Numbered from the stretch's first letter, positions 45,001 to 51,903 are shown. The stretch: DNA of 53,474 nucleotides from JACJXF01 sp964349045 (GCA_964349045.1 CAYGFI010000014.1:1-53474); one strand, 5' to 3'. Program-made: numbers and translations. Notes: generated from the letters alone by a model not told the origin.

Positions 45001-46548
45001 ACTCTAACAATGCCTCTTACAATAGCAGAGAAGAGTATATTTGTTGCTAATTCAGCAAATACATTAGTAGCCTTATCAGTAGCCGCTAATCAATCAATCA
45101 GATTAAATTCAGGAGCTACTGCATGGGAAGCTTATACAGCCTCTGCAGTATCAGTAACAAATCAAAGTGATAATAGATTAGTAACTTCTACAGAAACTAA
45201 TGATGTTTTAAATGCAGAAAGTAGTTTAACATTTGATGGGTCAATATTAGGGTTATCAGGTAACCTAAGATTAAATACAGGAGCTGACCGTGCAATTTCT
45301 ATGCAGGATTCCACAAGTATAACTTACGGATTCTCTATAGTTGGACAAAAAGGATATATAGCAAGTATAGGAGGTAATGTTAGTCTCACTGGAGGAGCAG
45401 GAGGAGCTAATGCATCAGGTACTGGAGGAGCAGGAGGAGCTTTATATTTGGTATCAGGTATAGGAGGTACATCTTCTGCTGGTTATGCTGCTGCAGGAAA
45501 TATTTATATTTATGGAGGAGGAGGGTATGATGCAAGTCTTCAGGGAAATATATTCATAGGAAATAATGGAACTACCGATTATGGCAGGGTATTATTTCAA
45601 TCAGGTTCTGCGACAGCCCCAGGTATATCATTTAGAGCAGACCCAGATACAGGAATATATAATTTAAGTGCTAATACTGTAGGAATCGCTGCAGGTGGAG
45701 TTTTAGGATTGGCTATAAGTGATGCAGCTGTTTATATAGGGAGTAATCCTAGTGGTAGAGATTTAGCTGTAACTAAATCTAAAAATGGGGATGTGATATT
45801 TCAAATTCAGAATTTAGATACTGCAGGAACAGCAACCAGAAGTATATTATTAACATATACTGATAATTCTGGCTCATCTATGGGTATGTATAATTATGGA
45901 ACTGGAAATACAGGTAGTCTTTATGGAGAAGCTATGGCAAAAGGTTCTGCTCTAGTATTTGGTGCTAATAATGATAAAGCCATAATTGGGGTAAGTAAAG
46001 CTACTACTCCATTGATGTTCGCTACAAATGGTGCTGTCAGGATGGAGTTAGGAACTTCAGGTATTCTGAAATTAAATAATTTAGCTGGTACAGGTTCCAG
46101 AGTAGTTGTAGCAGATGCTAGTGGAAATTTGAGCGCTTCTTCATCTCTAATTACTGATAAGGGTTATACTATGAGTTTCCAGGATAGTATAACTAACCCT
46201 GTTGATAGTCAAGGTTATCATATAGGAATCCTTCATTTTATGAATACTGATTCATATTCTACTGTAGCACTTTCAATTCCAAAGAGTGGGACTGTTAAAT
46301 ATGCTCATATAAGAGTTTACTTGACAGGAACTGTTTCATCTGAAAGTTTTACTGTTTATGTAAGTATAGGAGGATTATCATCTCAAGCTATTGCGACAAT
46401 CTCTTCGACAGCTTTTATGAGTTTTTTAAATAGTTCTATGTCACTATCTGTGACAGCAGGTGATCTTATAACTATTAGAATTGTAACTCCAGCATGGACT
46501 ACTAATCCTACAGGAATGGCAGTAGGAGGTTTCATTTATATAGAATAA
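39058..46548 (+). CDS. Giant tail fibre / receptor-binding protein
   Basis: A 2496-aa modular protein. The first 480 residues look like a tail-attachment region, with an immunoglobulin-like insertion (about 195-265, TVSTPGSSTTLTGVGTQFTN). Many collagen-free repeat modules follow: SHAHGNITNAG.IGTTA, SHVTGGSDVI.NVVAAGNSGLM.GADKTKLDGIATGANNY, MFYSNAT..QELA. There are Gly-rich stretches (about 2110-2160, GGAGGANASGTGGAGG) and a C-terminal jelly-roll-like end (GSLSSQAIATIS..VGGFIYIE). Codon use changes sharply: parts near 39640-39860 and from about 40620 on are AT-rich with ACA and GGA codons, while the attachment region is like the rest of the phage. That suggests exchange of receptor-binding parts. 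Confidence 0.82.
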   Translation: MATVIQFPDSLSVAGNIKDVILSSAITVNFKIKVGTDMLLEENYTPIDSLVTIRLRDILPSLLKTVIPTANVFEQVDAYKTFTFEVDSVPTNCLVVAGGVDATIDPTVFLKANWLTWQPQQKRVKYTDPEWLSYFAVEAVTVRLKAYFNGHDPETINLTVLTAGKFYSLNVNFQYLSGLFTTAQPVYFDIWTEGVATVGPGTVSTPGSSTTLTGVGTQFTNTFKVGDTITVAGEGVRTIATITSDTVLDVTVAFSITPRSAVTYTFFPRLSFIQRYVLMADYFEFDDLFVFENTLGGIDTVRLSGNKEENNQFDISSVLIDEDTSDYDVEYGQVFLKNTGYFTSARERSWLNEFLNSTLRYLVTPDGLKSVTISKPEAKVDPLDSSSFYYVFNFALSRQTKFLNFPRAETLPTEVEIISPEEELFFLAPRLVEFPTATLDDSLLFPVQMPFVEEWKQISYGAIKSDILSNVATADHMHGNITNAGAIGATADQVVITGPSGVLTTASRSGIDSRTAFPAAAHTLDSHSATAWRMFYSNATSVQELAFSSTAGDYFKSAGASAVPVWGNLGNDVRATVLTGLNIAGGTVIATDTILEAFGKVQNQITAMLGGAIFQSVWNAATNSPALVSSAGTKGHYYIVSVSGTTNLDGITDWQVGDWAIFDGTVWRKVDNTDAVSSVNGNTGSVQTSDLTISNGLVLNSGTTYNAFSAKTLSVSYGGNGSANTVARSDHDHSGIYEPAITKSTGYLRYTGTAWEFKNETYLTSVTAHNLLSATHGDTTAATVTRGGIITGQLASPKWQILSFPVTPTGKALVATATDIAWSSAAVILEGDSRLSDARTPTSHAHGNITNAGLIGTTANIPIITGTAGILQAGSFGTGSGTFCQGNDSRLSDARTPTAHASSHVTGGSDVISNVVAAGNSGLMIGADKTKLDGIATGANNYVHPTSDGSLHVTATSTTSEGKVLQAGATAGVFAWSTNALTIGANASVSGSNTGDQNLSGYSLTSHTHDDRYYTETEIQTGSISMRSLIVNPDGVPSNNLGSPTIAEMALFQEQFSNKTDFYDITKLTFETYNGTTWTDITATIADSDKRAFLGGDTSSGIQIPYGTVQYRITIRSTSYVYLNALYMYWSSSGNNSQVQIWKKHDSGAWTQHTGSTTTISSWPGHMYLPFSTIPWNPTAVLGTHYHEVRVNFTPNWTHASNVISLYKIQWWGGYPAGKRYVYSVDSLKNVSFPSNLAVTGTLDIQGIILKSSGDRPGLLETNRLGTNAWAGVQAKFSDTGLWGFMGSETQCGIYDDVNSKWILLHNKNAGLNLYYNGVIKLITSNVGVTVTGETNTTTLTAGGVSNWGSVAATLNGLYQLQHYYDAGTTNKRKYYWTQATASLYLSSQYDNNTWTRSLIWFDHDGGVNVPGYSGSWGVHGMTGLNTIMGTTGGATWLLTGTSGGTKRGGIQLLDTGASIRLYANTNRLEVTTSGVNYNDVALASTASPVFTGDVSITPSTNKWKIKYIGTHVDYRKVVILLHAAYNGTLLANNYCVGRIFMDRGSVSSGKRIEVAEINTGSGYNTDYGVHYSTGSTVGRLVTVLYNSVKYIAYELPYAAQRLERIDFEGYINSSATEELTLVEYYNTQTSTVINTEINSSITAFVNGNYHFDSGNARFTGTITEGSTLLSNKYAPISHAHGDIANDGTYSSKTAKYVLAAPNASAGIPTFRLLVASDIPALSYRADTWVPAWGDVTSKPTTFAPIIGSGAADAVAGNDSRLSDARTPTAHASSHVTGGSDVIANVVAAGNSGLMTGADKTKLDGIATGANNYAHPTSDGSLHVTATGTTSDNKILQAGATAGTFAWETLADAGISAVGHTQAESTITFTDIVTGDASITSHGYLPKLGAGTTNFLRADGTWATPPGTYVLYKATVEYVLTGDITSHTHSAVSSHAITTHSATAWRMFYSNATTTAIQELALGAAGTLLRSAGATSIPAWSTLTMPLTIAEKSIFVANSANTLVALSVAANQSIRLNSGATAWEAYTASAVSVTNQSDNRLVTSTETNDVLNAESSLTFDGSILGLSGNLRLNTGADRAISMQDSTSITYGFSIVGQKGYIASIGGNVSLTGGAGGANASGTGGAGGALYLVSGIGGTSSAGYAAAGNIYIYGGGGYDASLQGNIFIGNNGTTDYGRVLFQSGSATAPGISFRADPDTGIYNLSANTVGIAAGGVLGLAISDAAVYIGSNPSGRDLAVTKSKNGDVIFQIQNLDTAGTATRSILLTYTDNSGSSMGMYNYGTGNTGSLYGEAMAKGSALVFGANNDKAIIGVSKATTPLMFATNGAVRMELGTSGILKLNNLAGTGSRVVVADASGNLSASSSLITDKGYTMSFQDSITNPVDSQGYHIGILHFMNTDSYSTVALSIPKSGTVKYAHIRVYLTGTVSSESFTVYVSIGGLSSQAIATISSTAFMSFLNSSMSLSVTAGDLITIRIVTPAWTTNPTGMAVGGFIYIE
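41731..41972 (+). repeat. Fibre gene direct repeat, copy 1
   Basis: About 242 bases that recur, highly similar, at 44344-44585. The in-frame spacing is 2613 bases (871 codons). It encodes the SHVTGGSDVI module. Substitutions are scattered and not limited to adenines. Confidence 0.85.
44344..44585 (+). repeat. Fibre gene direct repeat, copy 2
   Basis: Second copy of the module at 41731-41972. Unequal crossing-over between the copies would delete 871 codons in frame. Confidence 0.85.
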
Positions 46549-46612
46549 GAATAAAAATTTGGAAAATTTTAAAAACTCAATAAATCAATTTTTTAACCTA
46601 ACACAAAAGATT

Positions 46613-47221
46613 ATGACAAACAAAGATTGCTTAAGAATGATTGGCGGATTAAATGCCGTTAAACAACCTAGTTTTGCAGAGATCAAAGACATGCAGAATA
46701 AGGACGAGTATATGTTCCATGCCAAATTCGTACAGGCCGTAAGCTTGAACAAGAGAAAGCTGGAGAATATTCTTGAATCATTGAAAGACATGGAGAAATT
46801 CAGTGAAGAATACACCGAGTACATAAAGAATCGTGAGGAGGTTTTGGTGAAATTCGCCAAAAAAGATGCGGACGGGAACCCTATCGAAACGATTAGTTAC
46901 GTGAACGGAAGCCAACAAATGTCTTATACCATTCCCGGGATTTCCGATAAGAGCTCACCGGCAAGTAAAGAACTCAAGAAGTTGGAGGATAAATACAAAG
47001 AAGCTATTGATGGAAGAAAAAAACAGATCGACGAAGCGAAAAAGGTGTTGAGTGATGAAGCTGACTTCAAGCCGGTAACGGTACCATGGAGCATGATACC
47101 AAGAGGGCTGACACCTGAAGCAATGGATGGGGTGCTATACATGATAGAGGAAGAGAAAGAGGAAGTGGAAGTGGAAGTGGAGAAAAAAGAAGCAACTAAG
47201 CAATCCAAACACGCTAAATGA
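46613..47221 (+). CDS. Coiled-coil protein after fibre gene
   Basis: A 202-aa charged helical protein from the ATG at 46613. An in-frame TTG at 46559 is less likely. Long heptad stretches (about 35-80 and 115-150), with KKADGNPIETISYV between. It ends in an acidic run (EEEKEEVEVEVEKKEATKQSK). Located between the fibre and lysis genes. A fibre-assembly chaperone is a possible role by position only. Confidence 0.55.
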   Translation: MTNKDCLRMIGGLNAVKQPSFAEIKDMQNKDEYMFHAKFVQAVSLNKRKLENILESLKDMEKFSEEYTEYIKNREEVLVKFAKKDADGNPIETISYVNGSQQMSYTIPGISDKSSPASKELKKLEDKYKEAIDGRKKQIDEAKKVLSDEADFKPVTVPWSMIPRGLTPEAMDGVLYMIEEEKEEVEVEVEKKEATKQSKHAK

Positions 47222-47237
47222 AAATTGTATTAGGAAC

Positions 47238-47273
47238 TGTCCTTTATTGTTTTGAGAAGCGATTGCAATTTTG
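47238..47273 (+). promoter_or_regulatory. Candidate phage late promoter P7
   Basis: TGTCCTTT (47238-47245), 20 bases, CAATTTTG (47266-47273), then 14 bases to the first lysis-cassette ATG at 47288. Confidence 0.65.
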
Positions 47274-47287
47274 AAAGAAAAACAGAA

Positions 47288-47653
47288 ATGAACTGGATCC
47301 TTGCATTTACCGGTCTTTTAATTTACTTCCTTTCGAGGTATGCCAACAGGTCAAACAAAAGCAACCCCAGCCTTAAATTCTGGTGGAAAGATAATTGGCC
47401 GGAATTCACTCAATCTATCTTATGGGTTTTCGCACTCATGTCGATCCTTACAAGTGATAATGCTGTTGTTGATTCCCGCCGGTTTCAGGATTGGATAAAT
47501 AAATATATCAATTTCCCTGATGGAATGGTCTTACCGGCTAAAATGGTAATATCTTTTTTACTTGGTTTATTTATTTCAAAAATCCAATATTGGTATAATA
47601 AGAGCAAGGAGAAATGGAGTATCATGAAAGATAGAATTATCGAACCTAATTAA
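47288..47653 (+). CDS. Membrane protein of the lysis cassette, holin candidate
   Basis: A 121-aa protein with three hydrophobic segments: residues 2-16 (NWILAFTGLLIYFL), 40-54 (ILWVFALMSILT) and 83-97 (MVISFLLGLFISKI). The tail is positively charged. This is the size and topology of a class I-like holin, and it precedes the endolysin by one gene. It would form membrane lesions that release the lysin. Start at 47288; an extension to 47252 runs into promoter P7. Confidence 0.6.
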   Translation: MNWILAFTGLLIYFLSRYANRSNKSNPSLKFWWKDNWPEFTQSILWVFALMSILTSDNAVVDSRRFQDWINKYINFPDGMVLPAKMVISFLLGLFISKIQYWYNKSKEKWSIMKDRIIEPN

Positions 47654-47663
47654 ACTCTGCAAC

Positions 47664-47984
47664 ATGTCATTCTCAAAACAAGACCTTATCCTTATTGACT
47701 CAAAGTTTGAAGGACTAACAAAATTAATGAACGCACATTTTGAAAACGTGAATGATAATCAGGAACAAATTATCAAACGGCAGGATATAGCGAATCATAG
47801 GACTACGAAATTAGAGATAAAAGTGAATGAAAGAGATTTGTTTTGCGGGAAAGTTCAGGTCATAAAAGAAGAACGCGATAAACACAAAAAATGGAGAGTG
47901 GTAATTATGACCGTTGTATCAGCTGTTTTAGCTTCATTAATTTTAAATTTTGGGATACTCGAATTTTTTAAACTCGTTAAATAA
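47664..47984 (+). CDS. Small tail-anchored membrane protein of lysis cassette
   Basis: A 106-aa protein. Residues 1-75 are charged and helical. One transmembrane segment near the C-terminus (about 78-100, VVIMTVVSAVLASLILNFGIL). The arrangement resembles a second holin or antiholin encoded next to the holin candidate. It abuts the endolysin start by one base (47984). Role inferred from position and topology. Confidence 0.55.
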   Translation: MSFSKQDLILIDSKFEGLTKLMNAHFENVNDNQEQIIKRQDIANHRTTKLEIKVNERDLFCGKVQVIKEERDKHKKWRVVIMTVVSAVLASLILNFGILEFFKLVK

Positions 47985-48556
47985 TGGCCACGATCCCCGA
48001 AGTTACGATAATGGGCAAATCCGGTTTCAGGTACAAACAGAGTCAGAAGCTGAAACCCTCTGAGTTTGTCGATGCTTTTTTGCCATTTGCTGAACAAACT
48101 CAGCATAAAACTGGAATCAGTAAGCTCGCGATACTTGCACAAGCTGCATGGGAGAGCGGATGGAATAAATCCTCACCCGGATGGATGTTCTTTGGAGTAA
48201 AAGATAATGACGGGGTGAACGGAAACGAACAGCTTTTAAAAACATTCGAGTATTCAAGACGGCCAGATTTGAAATTTCCTGAAATACTATCAATTACCCC
48301 GGTTATAAGAAACGGGGAAAAGTATTTCAAGTATGTAATAATGGACTATTTCCGGAAGTATAATTCTCCTGGGGAATGCTTTGCAGATCATGCGGATTTC
48401 TTCTTTAAATATAACCGGTACGACAAAGCTATTGAGGTAAGATCAGACCCTTTGAGGTTTATTGAAGAAATCGCTAAAGCTGGATACGCCACCGGGCCGA
48501 ATTACGCGGATGCTTTAAAATTAGTTGTTCAAACCATTCAAAAACACCTGATATGA
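47984..48556 (+). CDS. Endolysin, glucosaminidase family
   Basis: A 190-aa lysin of the FlgJ/GH73 type, cutting the glycan chain of peptidoglycan. Signs are AILAQAAWESGWNKS with the likely catalytic Glu57, then GWMFFGVKDND, and DYFRKYNSPGECFADHADFFFKYNRYDKAI near 130-155, which follow the family pattern. The C-terminus ends in YADALKLVVQTIQKHL. No signal peptide, so it relies on the holin for release. It overlaps the spanin-like gene by four bases. Confidence 0.85.
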   Translation: MATIPEVTIMGKSGFRYKQSQKLKPSEFVDAFLPFAEQTQHKTGISKLAILAQAAWESGWNKSSPGWMFFGVKDNDGVNGNEQLLKTFEYSRRPDLKFPEILSITPVIRNGEKYFKYVIMDYFRKYNSPGECFADHADFFFKYNRYDKAIEVRSDPLRFIEEIAKAGYATGPNYADALKLVVQTIQKHLI

Positions 48557-49191
48557 AAAAACTTCTCATCATAATTTCCCTGGGTAGCATTATCCTTGCT
48601 GCAGTATTTTTTTACCTTTTAAAACACGAAAGAGAAAACCGAATCGTAGCCGAACACAACCTGCTTGCCAAAACAAAGGAATATAAAGATGATCTTGGGC
48701 GGTCCGTTACTGAAGCTGAAGAGCTGCGACTGAGCGTGCGGGATTTCAAAAAAATAATTAAGCAGGATAGCATCTACATGAACGATTATGAAAAGAAACT
48801 TGCCCGGGCCGATGAGATCATTAAAGCCCAGGATAAAAAAATCAGGAGTGTCGAATCAGTCAACTCCATACTAATGCAGAGTTCAGGATCCAACCAGGTT
48901 ATTTATAAGTTAAACGATACCTGTAAGCTCGTTTCCATGGCTCCTATCCACACCCAATTTTTCGATGCTTCTTTCAGAATAATTAACGATTCTGCCCTGG
49001 TGATGGATCATAACTACCACACGAATATTGATATTATTATTGATCGCGATCGCGGTCGTGATCAGGATGGATCCAAACGGTTCTTATTGTGCCGGTTTAT
49101 GTTTCCCCAGTGGGTATATTCCTCCAGCGTGGTTGCCGAAGATACCGCTGCGAGCATAACCAGTAATGTCTTTATCCGTTTTAAAAAATAG
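48553..49191 (+). CDS. Spanin-like/Rz-type membrane protein
   Basis: A 212-aa protein with an N-terminal membrane anchor (about 3-23, LLIIISLGSIILAAVFFYLL) followed by a long coiled coil (about 25-105). The C-terminal domain is globular (VYKLNDTCKL onward). The anchor plus coiled coil behind an endolysin is the layout of an inner-membrane spanin, which joins the two membranes to finish lysis. No outer-membrane lipoprotein partner with a lipobox was seen near it. Confidence 0.6.
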   Translation: MKKLLIIISLGSIILAAVFFYLLKHERENRIVAEHNLLAKTKEYKDDLGRSVTEAEELRLSVRDFKKIIKQDSIYMNDYEKKLARADEIIKAQDKKIRSVESVNSILMQSSGSNQVIYKLNDTCKLVSMAPIHTQFFDASFRIINDSALVMDHNYHTNIDIIIDRDRGRDQDGSKRFLLCRFMFPQWVYSSSVVAEDTAASITSNVFIRFKK

Positions 49192-49258
49192 AAGTTTGGA
49201 CAATCTTACAAGCTTTTATTTTTAAAGCACCTGATTCAGTTGTTTATTTTTCCGGAAG

Positions 49259-49286
49259 GAGGCGTTGTGAAACGTCTCTTTTTTAG
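49259..49286. terminator. Terminator between converging late operon and integrase
   Basis: GAGGCGTT and AACGTCTC pair over 8 bp (one G-T) around GTGA, then TTTTTT on the plus strand. It ends the rightward late transcript and overlaps the integrase stop codon (49283-49285). Confidence 0.85.
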
Positions 49287-50554
49287 TTCATATTCATTCC
49301 ACCCATCCAGTTAATAGCTTTGGTTTTCTTTTCCATTCCTGGAGGATCCGGAAAGTTATTCCTCACATGTTCCGATCGCTCACCGAAATGCCTCCGGATG
49401 TACCGGTAGGTAGAATCAAGATCAGTATGCCCCAGCTGGTTCATGAGTTCCACTATACTCGCTCCACTCTCCAGTAATTTCCCTGCACCGGTATGTTTGA
49501 AAGAATACCATTTATACGACTGAGTCAACCCCAACCGGTCCCGAAACCGGTTAAACCTTTCCCTTAAAGTATTATAACCTATTTCCCTGGTTCCCGGGCG
49601 ACCATTTGGCCCGATTAAAAATAATTCCTTTCCGAACTGCTGGATCCCGTGCTGAAGTAAAATATCAAAAAGCTGGTATGGAATGTCAATATTCCGCTCC
49701 CGTCGCTTCTTTGCTACGTTTTTAGGTATTAAAATAGTACGGGTTGTAAAATTAATCTGCTGAATCTTTAATTTCAGCAGCTCATCCCCCGGGCGGATAA
49801 AACAAAAATACTGAAGCAATGCTGCCAGATACAGTTGTGGATCCTCCAGTTTAATAACAGGTAAAAGAAGTTTAAGATCATCATCCAGGAATGGCATGGC
49901 CGAGAAATCCTCATCCGTCTCCGGAATTTCAATCCCGGTCACCGGTTGTTCCACCAGGACTTTTCGTGTGATCAGGAATTTAAAAAAGGTACTCAGGTTT
50001 ACCTGGTATTTTTCCACGGTCTGACCGGCCAGATGTTTTTCAATGATCAGGTAATCAAAAAACTTCAGAATAACAGAATTGTCAATTGTTGACAAGTCAT
50101 TTTCTGCCAACTTTTCCTTTTCGAGCCAGGCAATAAACAGCCGGATCTTCCCCCGGTAGCTTTCAAAAGTCTTTTTTGCTTTCGAGTTCTTAATCAGGTT
50201 AATATATTCCGAAGCATAAAACCTTATGTTCTTATTTGCTTTGCGTTTGCGCCCATAGACCTGAGCAGCCTGATGGTACTCAAGTTCATCCACATAAACA
50301 ATCTGGTTTCTTTTATCATCATCCGGAGGGATCCATCCACGCTGGAGCTTCGCCGTCAGGTTTTTTATCACTTCTTCCGAATAGGCATACCTCGCCTTTT
50401 TTGTCTTGAGTTCAGCAAATCCATCCTGAACGCGCTTACGTTTCATTGCCCCGTCCCTCGGATCCCTGTAACCAAATTCCACCCACCAGGGCTTTGTAAT
50501 GTCACCTCCTGCATCATATAGATACGGCGGTCTGAATAATTTCTGTCGTTTCAT
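49283..50554 (-). CDS. int: Tyrosine integrase
   Basis: A 423-aa site-specific recombinase. The N-terminal arm-binding region is basic. A core-binding SAM-like domain (about 105-205) is followed by the catalytic domain. Catalytic positions: R254 (FIRPGDE), K354-type box SFKHTGAG, in which Lys replaces the second Arg ahead of His354, then H376 and Tyr385 (LGHTDLDSTYRYIRR). Similar KHT boxes occur in other Bacteroidota phage integrases. It lies 126 bases from the ssrA junction and probably targets it. A palindromic site lies just upstream, and it reads in the same direction as ssrA. Confidence 0.92.
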   Translation of the reverse strand: MKRQKLFRPPYLYDAGGDITKPWWVEFGYRDPRDGAMKRKRVQDGFAELKTKKARYAYSEEVIKNLTAKLQRGWIPPDDDKRNQIVYVDELEYHQAAQVYGRKRKANKNIRFYASEYINLIKNSKAKKTFESYRGKIRLFIAWLEKEKLAENDLSTIDNSVILKFFDYLIIEKHLAGQTVEKYQVNLSTFFKFLITRKVLVEQPVTGIEIPETDEDFSAMPFLDDDLKLLLPVIKLEDPQLYLAALLQYFCFIRPGDELLKLKIQQINFTTRTILIPKNVAKKRRERNIDIPYQLFDILLQHGIQQFGKELFLIGPNGRPGTREIGYNTLRERFNRFRDRLGLTQSYKWYSFKHTGAGKLLESGASIVELMNQLGHTDLDSTYRYIRRHFGERSEHVRNNFPDPPGMEKKTKAINWMGGMNMN

Positions 50555-50679
50555 AATCTATCGGTTTTGAGCGTCCCCACGCTTCAAACTCAACAGATAC
50601 ACGACTACATACACCAAAAGAATTTCAACATACATTTAACCTCTGTAAGAAATTGAAATTCAAGAACTTTCAAAATGTT
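50555..50679 (-). promoter_or_regulatory. Integrase promoter and attachment arm region
   Basis: On the minus strand, TGAGTTTG (50592 to 50585) could be the -7 box, with a TTTTGG-type -33 about 22 bases before. The AGCGT-CCCC-ACGCT palindrome (50570-50584), shared exactly with 4428-4442, would then lie at the transcription start. No gene. Confidence 0.5.
50571..50584. promoter_or_regulatory. Palindromic operator candidate, second copy
   Basis: GCGTCCCCACGCTT is identical to 4429-4442, in the same plus-strand orientation. It lies 17 bases upstream of the integrase ATG, suited to repress or activate int. Confidence 0.5.
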
Positions 50680-50694
50680 GTGGAGCCGCGGGGG
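50680..50694 (-). repeat. attR, 3' end of ssrA
   Basis: The plus strand reads GTGGAGCCGCGGGGG. It is the phage-side copy of the ssrA 3' end and differs from attL only at 50687. The ssrA gene stays complete at this end, as is usual for integration into RNA genes. Confidence 0.82.
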
Positions 50695-51076
50695 GTCGAA
50701 CCCCGGTCCAAACAGGAAACCAATACGGTTTCTACATGCTTAGTCTAACTTTGATTTTCGAGACAGGGCTGGCGAAAGACCACAAACCCAATCCTTAGTT
50801 CCTTAATTTTGCCAGTAAGCCGGAACCTCTTACCAACTATCCCTGTTTTGATGGTGCTCCATATGCCACTGCCAACCAGGAGTAAACATCGGCGGAACAT
50901 CTCGTCCTCAGCCCCTGGGGCCGGGATTAAGCTAATCTTACTGAGTAAAATTAAGCTGCGAGAGCATAATTAGTATTGCCAATTATTGTTTTGAGCATTC
51001 AGATTTACGGGCCTACACTCAACACCCGGCATGCTTGCGTACCTGTTTAACCTGCTGTCAAAGCCAATTCAGCCCC
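50681..51076 (-). ncRNA. ssrA: Transfer-messenger RNA (tmRNA)
   Basis: A 396-nt tmRNA. The 5' end is GGGGCTG (51076), pairing with the 3' end GCGGCTCC followed by A (50681). The T-arm has GGTTCGA. The tag reading frame on the minus strand (50980 to 50951) encodes GNTNYALAA and a stop, near the Bacteroides tag. Pseudoknot-forming stretches follow. CCA is not encoded. It rescues stalled ribosomes. Because of phage integration its 3' end is phage-derived and its own terminator is at 2211-2248. Confidence 0.95.
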
Positions 51077-51088
51077 GATAACAGACTG

Positions 51089-51096
51089 CAAAGATA
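51089..51096 (-). promoter_or_regulatory. -7 box of the ssrA promoter
   Basis: TATCTTTG on the minus strand is a perfect TAnnTTTG match, ending 12 bases before the tmRNA 5' end. Confidence 0.7.
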
Positions 51097-51228
51097 TGAA
51101 GAAAATGTGAAAATGTGAAAATCCCTCTATGACGAGACAATAATTTATTTACAAAATTTAAAGAAGCAATAATGGCATTTAGGGAAGGCTACACATCGAC
51201 TAAGAAGAAGAATAAGTTTGAGAATTAT
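51097..51228. other. Intergenic, upstream of ssrA
   Basis: AT-rich, with two GTGAAAAT copies near 51107-51121. It should contain the remaining ssrA promoter elements. No gene seen. Confidence 0.4.
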
Positions 51229-51594
51229 CTATTGGTACATTCCGGAATTACGAAACGGGGATTTAGACTCCTCAAGATGAATGAATTTTAAAGCATAAAC
51301 CTTGTAATTGTATTCACTTGTCCGGAAAAATTCAACCAGATGTGTTTCCGAAAGAAACCAATGAGAGGATTCAAACTTGTTATTTGTCAAAGTAAATGGA
51401 CGCAAGGCTTTAATCTTAGCTTCTTCTTTTTCAATATACTTCCGGGTCATTATGCCCTCACTTTTAAGATATGTATAACCTCGTATAAGATACCCGCTAT
51501 AAATTTTAAGACTTTCCGGCATCCTGGCACTCGTAATCGCTCGGGGATCGATTTTGACCCCTTTATTCGGATAAATTTTACCTCCACCTTTCAT
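51229..51594 (-). CDS. Hypothetical protein of second mobile element
   Basis: A 121-aa basic protein, not recognised. It begins MKGGGKIYPNKGVKIDPRAITSARMPESLKIYSGYLIRGYTYLKSEG and ends with aromatic stretches. It lies downstream of the DUF3853-like gene and reads the same way. The cluster to the right of ssrA appears to be a separate mobile element rather than part of the prophage. Confidence 0.5.
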   Translation of the reverse strand: MKGGGKIYPNKGVKIDPRAITSARMPESLKIYSGYLIRGYTYLKSEGIMTRKYIEKEEAKIKALRPFTLTNNKFESSHWFLSETHLVEFFRTSEYNYKVYALKFIHLEESKSPFRNSGMYQ

Positions 51595-51636
51595 AATATT
51601 GGATTATTAGTTATTAATTAAATATTATGCTCTGGG

Positions 51637-51903
51637 TTATATTTTTAAAGCTTCAATAACATCATTCTTTCTTACGAGGAACTTTCGTCCTATTTGTATA
51701 AAAATATTCTTATGTTCATTTTTGAATTTTTGAGCCGTAGTTGTCGAACAACCAAGGAATCTCGAAATATCTTTTATGCTTTTCAAAAAATCTGTATCGG
51801 GATTGGGAGTACTTATCTTCATATTTTTATTATGAAATTCGATTAAGCAGTTCTCAACTATCTGCTTAATTTTCTCGGGGGTGGTAATAATAATTTCATC
51901 CAT
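51637..51903 (-). CDS. DUF3853-like helix-turn-helix protein
   Basis: An 88-aa protein. Residues 39-88, FLKSIKDISRFLGCSTTTAQKFKNEHKNIFIQIGRKFLVRKNDVIEAL, form a winged-helix MerR/excisionase-like DNA-binding domain of the kind found in DUF3853 proteins. Such proteins accompany integrases in Bacteroidota mobilizable elements. That supports a role in excision or transcription control of the element whose integrase fragment lies at 52999. Confidence 0.7.
   Translation of the reverse strand: MDEIIITTPEKIKQIVENCLIEFHNKNMKISTPNPDTDFLKSIKDISRFLGCSTTTAQKFKNEHKNIFIQIGRKFLVRKNDVIEALKI

Larger units (their letters stand above)
2271..50694. mobile_element. Integrated siphovirus-type prophage in ssrA
   Basis: The element is bounded by near-identical 15-base copies of the ssrA 3' end (2271-2285 and 50680-50694, one mismatch). 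It encodes a repressor, replication genes, a DGR, protease, capsid, terminase, portal, tape measure, fibre, lysis genes and a tyrosine integrase at the ssrA-side end. Length is about 48.4 kb. All expected modules are present with long open frames, so it is probably intact, apart from one possible frameshift at an A9 run (20589-20597). Confidence 0.92.

Noticed and set aside
39058..46548. Fibre as a host surface adhesin rather than a phage protein
   Set aside because: It has no signal peptide or sorting domain and lies between tail and lysis genes behind a late promoter.
49283..50554. Loss of integrase function because of the Lys in place of the second Arg
   Set aside because: The same KHT box is familiar from other Bacteroidota phage integrases, so it is more likely a subfamily trait than damage.
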